A stretch of 64,000 bases of DNA from Verrucomicrobiales bacterium (GCA_028293125.1 JAQGPJ010000102.1:1-64000); one strand, 5' to 3'. Counted from the stretch's first letter, positions 1-8,246 are shown. Made by a program: numbers and translations. The notes: generated by a model not told the origin, from the letters alone.

Positions 1-955
1 GCCTGAAGCGGTGGCATGTTGAAGGCGCGCTCCAGCAGATTGACCACACCATCGTGATCCGGATCAGCTCCCCATCCCGCAACCGCCGGATTGCCCGCCT
101 CCGCTCCGAACTGCTCCTGCTGCCATGCGCTGACAGGCTGCCCGGTCAGCTTCACCACCTGAACCGGGAGGAATTTATTGGCGGCTTCCACGCCCAGTTC
201 GCCAGAGCCATTGTAGCCGGAAGCCCACATGACGCCATCGGTTTTCAGAAACAGGCTGTGGTGATCACCTGCAGAGATGGCCTGCACGCCTGCACGCCTG
301 TAAGCACCTGCACAGGGGTGTAGCGTCCCTCCTTGGCGCCATCCCCGAGCTGGCCGCTGCCATTGCTCCCCACTGCCCAGACAGAGCCATCGGTTTTGAG
401 AAACAGGCTGTGCTCATAACCCGCCGAGATGGCCTGCACACCGGCAAGCACCTGCACGGGAGTCAGGTGTTGCTGTGCCGGGCCATCCCCGAGTTGGCCA
501 CTGCCGTTGCTTCCTGCCGTCCAGACAGATCCGTCAGTTTTGAGAAAGAGGCTATGGAATCCACCTGCCGAAATGGCCTGCACACCGGTGAGAACCTGCA
601 CAGGGGTTCGGCGCTCCTGCTTGGTGCCATCCCCAAGCTGGCCGGAGGAATTAGATCCTGCCGCCCAGACAGAGCCATCGGTTTTCAGAAACAGGCTGTG
701 CTTTTCGCCTGCAGAGATAGCCTGCACGCCAGTGAGGATCTGTATGGGGAGGGGAGAGTCATTTGTTGTGCCGTCCCCAAGCTGGCCATTGAAGTTGTTC
801 CCTGCAGCCCAGACAGAGCCGTCGGTTTTCAGAAACAGACTGTGCAATCTGCCCCCAGAAATGGCTGGAGCAGCTGCATGAAGATTTGAAAAGTCAAGAC
901 ACAGAAACAGCAAAATGGTTAAAAGCCTCAGTAATGGGGGCGGAATGGGATGCAT
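1..955 (-). pseudogene. RCC1-repeat secreted protein, frameshifted by an 8-base duplication, 3' end off window
   Basis: Secreted beta-propeller protein of the RCC1 family. I place the start at the ATG at 955, because it opens a signal peptide (LLRLLTILLFLCLDFS, then an Ala-rich cleavage site); a longer reading frame upstream of it has no such feature. Five tandem repeats of about 50 residues share the core HSLFLKTDGSVWAAG, then GQLGDG, then PVQVLTGVQAISAG. The fifth repeat is broken where the octamer cctgcacg occurs twice in tandem (281-288 and 289-296): removing one copy restores GVQAISAG and the frame runs on to base 1, ending in a segment with WGADPDHDGVVNLLERAF, which resembles the calcium-loop plus NLLEYA-like tail common on verrucomicrobial surface proteins. 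RCC1 proteins of bacteria are usually extracellular; the ligand is unknown. Neighbours are mobile-element relics. The frameshift is seen directly; whether it is a real mutation, a phase switch or an assembly error is open. Confidence 0.8.
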
Positions 956-1871
956 TGGGGAACCAAATTTGTGAAATCGATCAATTATAATTAAAGGATG
1001 CCGATCCTGTGGCGCAGAAAATCTGCCAGCGGTTTTATGGGGCAGGGGCGGCATCGGTAAGGGCATTTTGCCGTGCTGCGCAGGGGAGGGAGTGGTGATC
1101 TGCAACAGCCCTTCAGGTCCAAGCTTCCGGCTGGTGGGATGCTCTCACCGCAGGCTTTCGGATACGGCCTCCAACGCGCTGGCAGCTGTTATGCAAATCC
1201 CCTTTTGTCCGTTCATTCTGACGGAGTGCCGGACGTTGAAGGTCATAGAAGCCATACAGCACAAAGCTATGAACAGACAGTTTGAGCAGATTGGGCAGAC
1301 GCACCTGATGGAGTGGCCCGACCTCGGCTGCCGGTACGGCACCGTTCTAAACCCGGAATATGTGCTGATCTTCCTTTGACCCTTTGGGGCAGGGCTGAAA
1401 TTCAGCGCCTTTTCTTCAGGGACGGCCGCGGCCCGGACAGACGCCGGAGTTTTATCCCCCCCTGAACGGTCCTGGGGAGAGCGCCGCCCACCAAGGTGCG
1501 CAAAAGCCTTTAGGCACTGAAGAGCCTGCGCGGCCGCACGACCTTGGGTGCCTACAGGGGCTGTTTCCCATTCCTGACTCCAAAGCATGGGGGAGGCGAA
1601 TCCGTGCGGTCCGGTTTTTTGCAGGCGCGGGCTCTGCCTGAAAGTGCTGCCTCTCAGGAACTGGCCAGCCCTGCTCCGGCTCGTGAAGCTGGCCGGGAGT
1701 CCCATCCTTGTCCGGAGCGGGGAACTGCGGAGTGGGGTGCGGTGGATTTCCGGACCAAGTGCTGCATGGAGACTCCTTGGGAACGGCCAGTTTCCGCTTT
1801 CGGGAGAGACTCGGAATTCAATAATACCCCTTTATTGTATCCGTTTGGGCGGGACGGATTGTTCCCGCGGC
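956..1871. other. Intergenic, no recognisable gene
   Basis: About 900 bases upstream of the RCC1 gene. Reading frames on both strands here are rich in Cys, Arg and Ser, lack any motif I recognise and change character abruptly, so I call no gene. The promoter of the RCC1 gene must lie in the first 200 bases (the stretch at 964-995 is locally AT-rich), but I cannot define -35/-10 boxes with confidence. Confidence 0.5.
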
Positions 1872-1996
1872 TTTCCCGGAAGTTGGAACGCCCGGCACGG
1901 CATGGGGCGGATTCCGCAAGACATGGCCTGGCGTGCGATTTGTTCCGCTTTTTATGGTCACCTTCTGATTGCGCAGTTCCTTCACACAAATAAAGC

Positions 1997-2048
1997 AGCC
2001 CATGCAGCGGTGCCCGACTCTTCAGTCAGGCGGCCCGCCGCATGGGCT
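1997..2048 (-). terminator. Terminator hairpin in repeat copy A
   Basis: Imperfect inverted repeat with arms of 17-18 bases (1997-2014 against 2032-2048, one mismatch and one bulge) and a loop of about 17. On the minus strand it is followed by GCTTTATTTGTG, a weak T-tract, and lies downstream of the gene-tail fragment that stops at 2141, so it fits a Rho-independent terminator inherited from the parent gene. Confidence 0.6.
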
Positions 2049-2140
2049 GGCCCGATAGGATGATGATGATGGTTATGCCGGAGCCGGGCTTTCGTGAATA
2101 GCTACACCTCCCCGGATGGCTCCCCCGCCCCTTTCTTCAA

Positions 2141-2205
2141 TTATCCCGCCTGCTTGGTTTTGAGCCGGAAGAACATTTTGAGGGCGGTGGCGGAGATGCT
2201 GGCGG
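2141..2205 (-). pseudogene. 3'-terminal fragment of a giant surface-protein gene
   Basis: Encodes only the last 21 residues of a protein like the 1268-residue product at 8182-11988: the tail MFFRLKTKQAG followed by TAA is identical to that protein's end, and the codons just before it differ slightly. Everything upstream of this tail is missing; the sequence switches at 2205/2206 to transposase-derived DNA. It is a dead duplicate made by recombination or insertion, not an expressed gene. Confidence 0.75.
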
Positions 2206-3237
2206 CATCTTGACGCCTTTGAGTTTGAGACCGTGATCACCCGCCGGGTGCCGAGGCTGCGTTATCCCGCAAAGGATTCCGGCACCGTAAAAGCGGACAC
2301 GGGGACTGAGCCGGACCATGGCGGGAATAACGGTGGTGTTGATGCTGGCGGCGGGACCGCGACCGGCGGGCGCACCATGCTGGTGAAGGTGCCGTGTGCG
2401 GAGCCGCACAGCCGGTTCACGGCTCTCTTCGAGCGCTTTGCCGTGGAGGTGATGGGCGCCTGCCGCACGCTGACGGAGGCTGCCCAGCTGCTGCGCATCA
2501 GCTGGGACCGGGCGCAGCGGATCATAGAGCGTGCCGTGGCCCGCGGGCTGGCGCGCCGTCAGGAGGTGGTGATTCCCCATATCGGGATTGACGGGAAGAG
2601 TTTCGGCAAAGAGCACGACTATATCACGGTGGTGCTGGATCCGGCGCGGGAATGCATGCATGACCTGGGACCGGGCCGCACCGCGGAGGCCACGGCGGGC
2701 CTGCCGGAGCGCTGTCTGCCCGATCCGGAAATCCGGCTGCGGGTCAGCGCTGCGATCATGGACATGAGCGCCGCCTCCGCCGCCTCCGCCGCCTCCGTGC
2801 GGCAGACCCTTCCCTCCGCCGCCATCGTTTACGACCGCCTCCATGTCTCCAAACTGCTCAGCACCGCCGTGGACCGGGTATGGCGGGCGGAGCACAAACG
2901 TCTCAGCGCACGGAGGGACAGCACGCTTGAAAACATCACTTGACACTGGCTCACCGGCCCGGAGAACCTTGAACCGCAAAAGCTGGAGGAGCCCGGGGCC
3001 CTCTTTGCCCGCAATGCCGTGGTGGCGCGCTTGGACGGACCGGGAGAACTTCGCGCTCTTCCGGGACTGCCGGGCGGAGGAGGCCATGATTTTTTTCAAG
3101 GCATGGGAGAAAAAAGTGAACCGCCGCAAAGGTCTCCAGCCCATGAAAAAGGCGGCCGCCATCTTGCGCCGGCACTTCGGGGGCTGATCAACTATATCAC
3201 CCATCCGCTGACCAACGGGCTGCTTAATTCATCATAG
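2206..3237 (+). pseudogene. ISL3-family transposase relic
   Basis: Degenerate DDE transposase of the ISL3 family (IS204/IS1001/IS1165 type). Recognisable in order: HLDAFEFETVITRRVPRLRY, PHSRFTALFERFAVEV, the first-Asp block HIGIDGKSFGK, the second-Asp block MDMSAA, VYDRLHVSKLL, HWLTGPENL, EEAMIFFKAWEKKVNRR and INYITHPLTNG. The N-terminal zinc-binding part and the C-terminal end of the family are absent. There is an in-frame TGA at 2941, a shift to the next frame near 3030 and another shift near 3180. A 9-base unit (gccgcctcc) is repeated three times at 2770-2796, adding an AAS-type expansion right after the second catalytic Asp block. No terminal inverted repeats were found. It cannot encode a working transposase. 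Confidence 0.85.
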
Positions 3238-3463
3238 TTGCGATATCCTTTTCCGTGCAAGGAAATCACAATTTTTTTATATTTGCAACTGTAGCACTAA
3301 GGAGGCTCTACCGAATAAACTTCCCGACTTCACCCCGAATTTCCCTGATGAAATCATTGAAACTCCCGTAGGTTGTTTTGCGGAGACTTCTAATGGAAGC
3401 TGGAAAAATTGCCCTGTAAGCCGGGATTCCAGAAATGGAAGTTTGTGAAGGCCCGGCCGGCCG
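3238..3463. other. Gap between ISL3 relic and lpxR-like gene
   Basis: 226 AT-richer bases with a stop-free plus-strand frame of about 75 codons that lacks a normal start and matches nothing I know. No terminator for the leftward lpxR-like gene is evident. Confidence 0.4.
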
Positions 3464-4525
3464 TTAGAAGGGGATGCTCAGGGTGAGAGAGCCGAAGGAC
3501 TGGCCGCCGTCCTGCCCGCGGAATTCCTCGGTGCGGTAAACATAAGCGTAGGTCAGCTTCACGTCCTTGTAGTTCAGAGAAAGCCCGGCCGAAAGGTCGG
3601 CGGTGAAAGGTAGTTTGTCCACGGAGTGGCTGTCGTGAAAGGTGTTGCCATCCAGAAAGATGTCGTGGCCGATGGCCCGTCCTTCCGCACGCATGAAAAC
3701 GTGGGTGCCGAAATTAGTCCAGCGGCCCCTTGAGGCGCGCTCGGATCCCTCCACCGGAGTGGTGGTGGTGGCGGCGGGACCAATGGTCTCGGTGCCAAAG
3801 TCATCGGGCAGATTGTAGCCCAGACGGAGTTCGCCGCCCAGCGAGGCCGCGATGCTCACATTTCCCAGATTGGCGCCTGCGAAGGGCAGGGTTTCCCAGT
3901 CCCAGCCGGAGCGGCGGGCGTGCCAGGGCCAGCGCCAGGTGCGCTGGTAGCCGAGGACCACTCCCAGTTCGTCGTGCAGCTGATTGTTCCAGCCTTGGGC
4001 TTTGGGGATGCCCCGCAGATTATGCACCAGATCCTGAGTTTCCTTGGCGTAGGCGGAGGGACCCACCATGCCGATGTTCAGGGTGAGCGAATTCCGGACG
4101 GTGGCGTTTTTCCAGACAAAGCCCAGACCGGTGTAAAGCCAGCCTGCATAGGGGCGGTCGTCCTCTATCAGCTCCGTGGCCTGAATGTCCGCGGGAGTGT
4201 ACATGTTCTGGCCCAGAACAAAGGCGACGTTCCGCTGATATGGCTCGTGACTGGTCCACGGGATGTCATCAGCCAGGCTGCCAAAAGGCCAGGCGAAGCG
4301 GCTGTCGCTGAACTTTTTCAAATCCGGCGAGGTCCAGCTCAGACGCACGCCGTTGGTGTAATGCTGATCGGTTCCGCCGAAGAGATCGTTCTCAAAATAG
4401 ATGCTGAGCGTGCCGTGATCAAGGGGATCGGGTCTGACCGCGGCGGACGTGTTTTCGGCGGCGGAAGCCGGCTCGGCGGCCAGAACAAAGGAAAGAAAAA
4501 GGCAGTGGGCGGGATGGCGCGGCAT
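3464..4525 (-). CDS. LpxR-like lipid A deacylase (DUF2219), outer membrane
   Basis: About 353-residue outer-membrane beta-barrel of the LpxR family, which removes the 3'-acyloxyacyl chain of lipid A and so alters surface charge and immune recognition. The ATG at 4525 opens a short signal peptide (CLFLSFVLAAEPASA); a longer upstream extension adds only unlikely sequence. Family hallmarks are seen: YFENDLFGGTDQHYTNG, carrying the Asn-Asp pair that is catalytic in Salmonella LpxR, RPYAGWLYTGLG, and WNNQLHDE with the catalytic-type His. The last residue is an aromatic Phe, typical of outer-membrane barrels. It is the only intact functional-looking gene in a relic-filled island and sits 155 bases downstream of an IS4-family element in the same orientation, so it may be read from the IS or have been carried with it. 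Confidence 0.85.
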   Translation of the reverse strand: MPRHPAHCLFLSFVLAAEPASAAENTSAAVRPDPLDHGTLSIYFENDLFGGTDQHYTNGVRLSWTSPDLKKFSDSRFAWPFGSLADDIPWTSHEPYQRNVAFVLGQNMYTPADIQATELIEDDRPYAGWLYTGLGFVWKNATVRNSLTLNIGMVGPSAYAKETQDLVHNLRGIPKAQGWNNQLHDELGVVLGYQRTWRWPWHARRSGWDWETLPFAGANLGNVSIAASLGGELRLGYNLPDDFGTETIGPAATTTTPVEGSERASRGRWTNFGTHVFMRAEGRAIGHDIFLDGNTFHDSHSVDKLPFTADLSAGLSLNYKDVKLTYAYVYRTEEFRGQDGGQSFGSLTLSIPF

Positions 4526-4686
4526 AATGATAAACAGGACAACGACGAGGTCCGAATCTTGGATTAAGAAATCCTGCACGCATGTCTGAAAGTGCTGCCG
4601 TGAGGCCTGTTGGCCTGTTCGCTGAATGCGGAGTGAATAACGGGACAATTGCGGCAAGGCTGAGTCCCGTCTGAAACATAATGCCG

Positions 4687-6056
4687 TTAAGGATTCGTTT
4701 CTGTGATGGCAATGGTGACGATGAGTTTCCGTGAGGTTGGGGTTCTCATTTTGGGCCAGGCGTTGACAGGCTGGCGCACGGCCCGCTGACAGCTGCGGGG
4801 CGCGCGGGGTTTGACAAGGGCGGTGGCCGCGGGCTGTGCCAGCACCCGGCGCAGCAGCTCCGCAGCCTGCTCACTGGTCAGCAGGCCCTTCCCGGCCTCC
4901 AGCACGGTGAAGAGGCTTTCGGTGCGGTCAAGCACCTGCGCGGGGCTGACGCGCAGCACCGGAACTCCCGCGTGGACCGCCACTCCGCGGCGCTGCCCGG
5001 CCAGCAGCGCCGCCGCCATCATCAGGGCCATGACCTCATGGGCCGCGCCGTCGATGGTCTGAGCCTGAAGCAGCCCCGCGGCTCCGTGAATATGGCTTTT
5101 GAGCTCCCGGAAAAACAGCTCCTGCTCCCAGCGCCGCGCATACAGGGCGGCCAGCTCCATGGCCGGATGGCTCTCCGGGTCCGGCAACGAGGTCCACAGC
5201 CTGACGGACTGCGGGGCGGGCTCCTCCTCCACCATGATTTGGGCGCGGATCTCCCGCAGGTTGAGGGTGCCGGCGGTGTCCCCGGTGTCCGGGTCATGCG
5301 CCGGGACCTCCACCAACCATGAGCCGTCGGAAAGGCGGCTGATCCCTTTTACTTTGATATTGTCCCTCACCCTGACAGGAAAATGGCTTTCCCATGATTT
5401 AAGCGCCGGCCCCAGCTCCCAAAGCAGCCACGGGGAGCCGTAAAGACGGTCGGGCGGAAGCAGGGCGCGCGGCGGCAGGGCGTCGAAAAGCTCCCGCGCG
5501 GGGGTCGGCTCGCCCTCCCCGTCCCAGCCCATGGACAGCGCCAGGGGGCAGTGGGTGCCCAGTTCCAGCAGCACGGAGCACAGCACGGGGGCGAAGGCGC
5601 AGGGCGTTCCCCCTTTCCCGGATTTGGGTTTGACGGCCGCCGCGCTGATGCCGGGGGTGTTGCGCAGGCTGAAGCGGGTGCCGTCGATGGCCGCCAGGCG
5701 CAGCCCGCCGTGAAAAGCGCCCGTGTCCGCGGAGGGATCGGCGATGGGGCGCAGGACCCGCGGAAGAAGACGGGCCAAAAGTTCCCAGCCGTATGACGCC
5801 TTGCGCATGGAGAGGGCGGCGTCGGAAATAACAACCCCCGTGAGGACGCGCACGGAGGCGGCGAAGGTGCCCCGGCGGCTCAAAGCATGATATGCCAGCG
5901 CCATGATCCATTCAAAGGGGAAAACTTGGGGCGGCCCGCGCCGCGCGGCCCCATCAGGGAAAGGACCCGCTCCACCGCCGCCGGCGGGACCAGGCGCGTG
6001 AAGCACGAGTGGAAATCACCGGAAAAACCGGACGGGGAAACAGCGGAGGCGGACAT
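4687..6056 (-). pseudogene. IS4-family transposase, frameshifted near the N-terminus
   Basis: DDE transposase of the IS4 family. The reading frame proper has to start at the ATG at 6056, giving a normal N-terminus with GDFHSCFTRLVPPAAVERVL; near 5908-5950 the frame changes by -1 and continues as FPFEWIMALAYHALSRRGTF to the stop at 4687. In the main frame the first Asp lies in LAAIDGTRFSLR, the second in PPDRLYGSPW, and the family signature Y-x2-R-x3-E-x6-K is exact in YARRWEQELFFRELKSH. Catalytic parts are therefore intact. With the frame as read the protein would need a -1 slip at a C/T-rich run (ccccaagttttcccc on the minus strand); the IS4 family is not known to rely on that, so inactivation or a base error is likelier. 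Confidence 0.8.
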
Positions 6057-6076
6057 TCCTCCCCGAAGGAGGAATG
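6054..6076 (-). promoter_or_regulatory. Hairpin covering the IS4 transposase start codon and purine-rich site
   Basis: Perfect inverted repeat with 9-base arms and a 5-base loop, spanning the ATG at 6056-6054 and the GGAGG just before it on the minus strand. In mRNA read in from outside, the stem would bury both. IS10 and IS50 use the same device to stop transposase translation from external transcripts. The GGAGG is only one base from the ATG, so it is a poor ribosome site even when open. Confidence 0.55.
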
Positions 6077-6139
6077 ATTTTGAAGTTCAACCGGTCCTTT
6101 TTTCAAACAGCCGCTGAATCCTTAACGGCATTGCCTTTA

Positions 6140-6703
6140 ATGGCGGCCACGGTTGGCTTTACATTTTACAATGGCACAAAAGCGTGTAGCGCGACGTTTA
6201 CTCCGATTACGAACATTTTAGCAGATGCTGCCGCACGAGGACTGTAGACAAGAGAGCAAATTGCCAACTTTCAAAGCATCAGTGGCTCTAAAGTGGATGC
6301 TGCCGGAACTCCGACTTTGATTGATGTAACCGGGAAAAGGATATATAACGATGATTACTTTGTAAAGGTAGGCACATCACTCGGCTTGCTACAACTGACC
6401 ACAGAGCAACTGCAACTTATTAAAAATGTTTCAGTGGAGGAATATTTAGCACTTAATCTGGAATTCAGGGATTCCAAGAAAAAGCTGAGAAATAAACTTG
6501 CAGCTGATGAGGAGGTGGTATTGACCTTCAGCCAAGCGACCGTGGATGGGATCAATGAGTTAGACAAATTGTTGCCCTCACTGGACGCTGCAACAGCCAA
6601 CATGTTTCGTGGCTTCTTAGCAGAGGAGCGGGAAGAGCTGGCCGTTTTTAGAACGGCGCTGCTCAAGCTTGGCGATATGCGCCGCACTGTGGATGTCATG
6701 TGA
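6140..6703 (+). pseudogene. Orphan ORF with an in-frame amber codon
   Basis: A single plus-strand frame from the ATG at 6140 to the stop at 6703 (187 codons) is open except for one TAG at 6245-6247. The part after it (from a GTG at 6293) has an ordinary soluble composition with Lys/Glu/Leu-rich helices, for example TTEQLQLIKNVSVEEYLALN. I do not recognise the family. Base composition is clearly AT-richer than the surroundings, suggesting foreign origin. The ATG lies 8 bases beyond the IS4 right end and the frame stays open back into the inverted repeat, so the true 5' end may have been lost when the IS inserted. Could be a truncated 136-residue gene starting at the GTG, or a dead gene. Confidence 0.5.
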
Positions 6704-7039
6704 ACTTTGCAATGTCCTTTGGAACAACCTGCCGCCGCGCGGGCATCGGAGGAGTGTGGCAATAAGGCAGTAGCGGCGCAGGCGTTGTCCACCGCCATGT
6801 CCGCATCCCTTTCAGTTAGAAGCAGCAAAGCCAGCGTGGCGATTGCACGGCTGGCGGGAAAAGCCGCCTTCCGGCTTATCAGCTCGCGCACGATGGCATT
6901 CAGTTGATCTGTATTGCACAGTTCCAATGGCCGCAGCCAGACCGCTTTCCACTGCTTATCGGCAAACTATCCGCCATCAAGCTCCGCCGCAAGAGCGGAT
7001 GGATAGGCCGCAAGCTTGGTCCTGAGGGAAAAGAGAAAA
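6704..7039. other. Intergenic within the relic island
   Basis: On the minus strand a frame running from about 6990 through 6710 reads KQWKAVWLRPLELCNTDQLN and on through Ala/Leu-rich helices, but it has no upstream start in frame and I cannot assign it. It may be another remnant. No other feature seen. Confidence 0.35.
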
Positions 7040-7411
7040 ATTGCACACTAAGGTTTGAACCGGGTATAAACGGTCGCAATTTCCCCACTCTGGTCTTGGA
7101 GAGCATGGGCCAAAGGTAATCGTGGCTCAAGTTGATGTGTTCCCAGCCCAGAGGAGACAGGTATTGGAGGAGCTGGGCATCGGTTACCGATCCATCGGAT
7201 CAAGGACTCGCTGACCTCCATTCCCGCCTCCAGACCCCGGCTTGGAAACCCAAACAGGCAAAGCTGCACTGCGAAGTCCAGCCGGTTGGCATCTCCTCTC
7301 CGCTGACGGATCAGGGATGAAGATATACTGGCGGGCGGACTCCTCTCCCGAGTGGCGCGGCTGAAGGAGAGCGGCGTGCTCAGCGGGAGAAAAGAAGCTG
7401 CGTCTCGGCAT
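7040..7411 (-). pseudogene. Internally deleted Tn3-family transposase remnant
   Basis: The two ends of a Tn3-family transposase joined together. From the ATG at 7411 the reading MPRRSFFSPAEHAALLQ matches the start of the family; after a frame change near 7318 it continues SLIRQRRGDANRLDFAVQLC, the hallmark of the N-terminal domain. A further frame change near 7190 leads to TDAQLLQYLSPLGWEHINLS followed by DYLWP and LRPF, which is the extreme C-terminus of these roughly 1000-residue proteins. The whole catalytic core between is missing. A 12-base palindrome, ggtttcgaaacc (7426-7437), lies just upstream. No intact 38-base Tn3 end was found. Confidence 0.8.
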
Positions 7412-7486
7412 TTTAGCCTTTTAAAGGTTTCGAAACCCGCTCAAGACAGCCTGCTCAGGGTATCTGAGGGTTTAGCGTGCAACTTT

Positions 7487-7747
7487 TTACGTTTTCCATG
7501 ATGACTCCGGCCTCGCAAGGCTGCAATTGGAGTCTAGCACCACAATATTTCCATTTGGTAGAATCCGCACCTCCATGCCGCCATGGAATCCGGATGACAG
7601 GAGCGGAATATTCCTGTGGCCAGCCCATACCGGTTCCGGCCCAAGGAAAATCAGCGTGGACAGCAGAACCGCCGGAGGCAAGGCACGAGGAGCGACCGGA
7701 CGGTTCCGCCGGTGGAATGCGGCAATGGACGGGAAGCGGATGATCAA
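7487..7747 (-). CDS. Possible 5' fragment of a secreted protein gene
   Basis: 86 codons from a TTG at 7747. The translation has a hydrophobic signal-like segment (LPPAVLLSTLIFLGPEPVWA) followed by GGMEVRILPNGNIVVLDSN, which resembles the opening of secreted propeller proteins with a PNGNIVV motif. It ends after about 40 mature residues, so if real it is a truncated gene left beside the Tn3 remnant. No ribosome site is seen; the call rests only on the signal-like segment. Confidence 0.25.
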   Translation of the reverse strand: MIIRFPSIAAFHRRNRPVAPRALPPAVLLSTLIFLGPEPVWAGHRNIPLLSSGFHGGMEVRILPNGNIVVLDSNCSLARPESSWKT

Positions 7748-7915
7748 CGTGGAAAAGACTCATCAAGCCAGGACAGACGGGTAAAAGCAGAAGCAACGGA
7801 TGGGTTGGACAGATATCTATGTTGTATTGGGAACTGCGGGGCTGACAACAACCGGAATATGGCTGGCGGCTCATTGGGCTCGAATGGCGGGTGGCATTTT
7901 TCCGGCTGCCCGGCG

Positions 7916-8246
7916 TTTCCCGGAAGTTGGAACGCCCGGCACGGCATGGGGCGGATTCCGCAAGACATGGCCTGGCGTGCGATTTGTTCCGCTTTTTATG
8001 GTCACCTTCTCATTGCGCAGTTCCTTCACACAAATAAAGCAGCCCATGCAGCGGTGCCCGGCTCTTCAGTCAGGCGGCCCGCCGCATGGGCTGGTGGGAT
8101 AGTATGATGAGGGTTATGCCGGAGCCGCGCTTTCGTGAATACCTATACCTCCCCGGATGGCTCCCCTGGCTCTTCCTCCAACTATCCCGCCTGCTTGGTT
8201 TTGAGCCGGAAGAACATTTTGGGGGCGGTGGCGGAGATGCTGGCGG
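7916..8246 (+). repeat. Direct repeat, copy B (partner at 1872-2205)
   Basis: Second copy of the repeat, here attached to the full-length parent gene: its right part is the 3' end of the giant surface-protein gene (stop at 8182), its middle is that gene's terminator and its left part is 125 bases of downstream DNA. The noncoding left half is almost identical to copy A while the gene-tail half is more diverged. Confidence 0.9.
8041..8092 (-). terminator. Terminator of the giant surface-protein gene
   Basis: Inverted repeat 8041-8058 against 8076-8092, then GCTTTATTTGTG on the minus strand, 90 bases beyond the stop of the gene ending at 8182. Same structure as in repeat copy A. Confidence 0.65.

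Larger units (their letters stand above)
1872..2205 (+). repeat. Direct repeat, copy A (partner at 7916-8246)
   Basis: 334-base copy of a sequence found again about 6.04 kb downstream in the same orientation. From 1872 to about 2048 the copies differ at only two positions by eye; from there to 2205 they are more diverged and differ by a small indel. The block holds, read on the minus strand, the last codons of a giant surface-protein gene, its stop, a terminator hairpin and about 125 bases beyond. Homology stops at 2205, where an ISL3 transposase relic begins. It flanks, with copy B, an island of mobile-element debris. Confidence 0.9.
4680..6132 (-). mobile_element. IS4-family insertion sequence, complete ends
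   Basis: A 1453-base element bounded by perfect 17-base inverted repeats, aatgccgttaaggattc at 4680-4696 and its complement at 6116-6132. The transposase stop codon lies inside the left repeat. No target-site duplication is visible in the flanks, so it is either old or rearranged, or its true tips are a few bases inside. It separates the lpxR-like gene from an interrupted orphan ORF. Its transposase is frameshifted (see the next entries). Confidence 0.8.

Noticed and set aside
1145-1705. 186-codon minus-strand frame
   Set aside because: No motif, Cys- and Ser-rich with random composition, no ribosome site or neighbours that would support it.
2770-2796. Tandem 9-base repeat as a possible CRISPR or VNTR
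   Set aside because: Only three units within a transposase relic; explained as a local codon-repeat expansion. No CRISPR-like repeat/spacer pattern exists anywhere in the window.
2137-3204. 355-codon minus-strand frame across the ISL3 relic
   Set aside because: Antisense to recognisable transposase sequence; it contains a poly-Gly run and no family motif.
6054-6076. Reading the IS4 hairpin as a terminator
   Set aside because: No T-run follows on either strand and it overlaps the transposase start; a translation block fits better.
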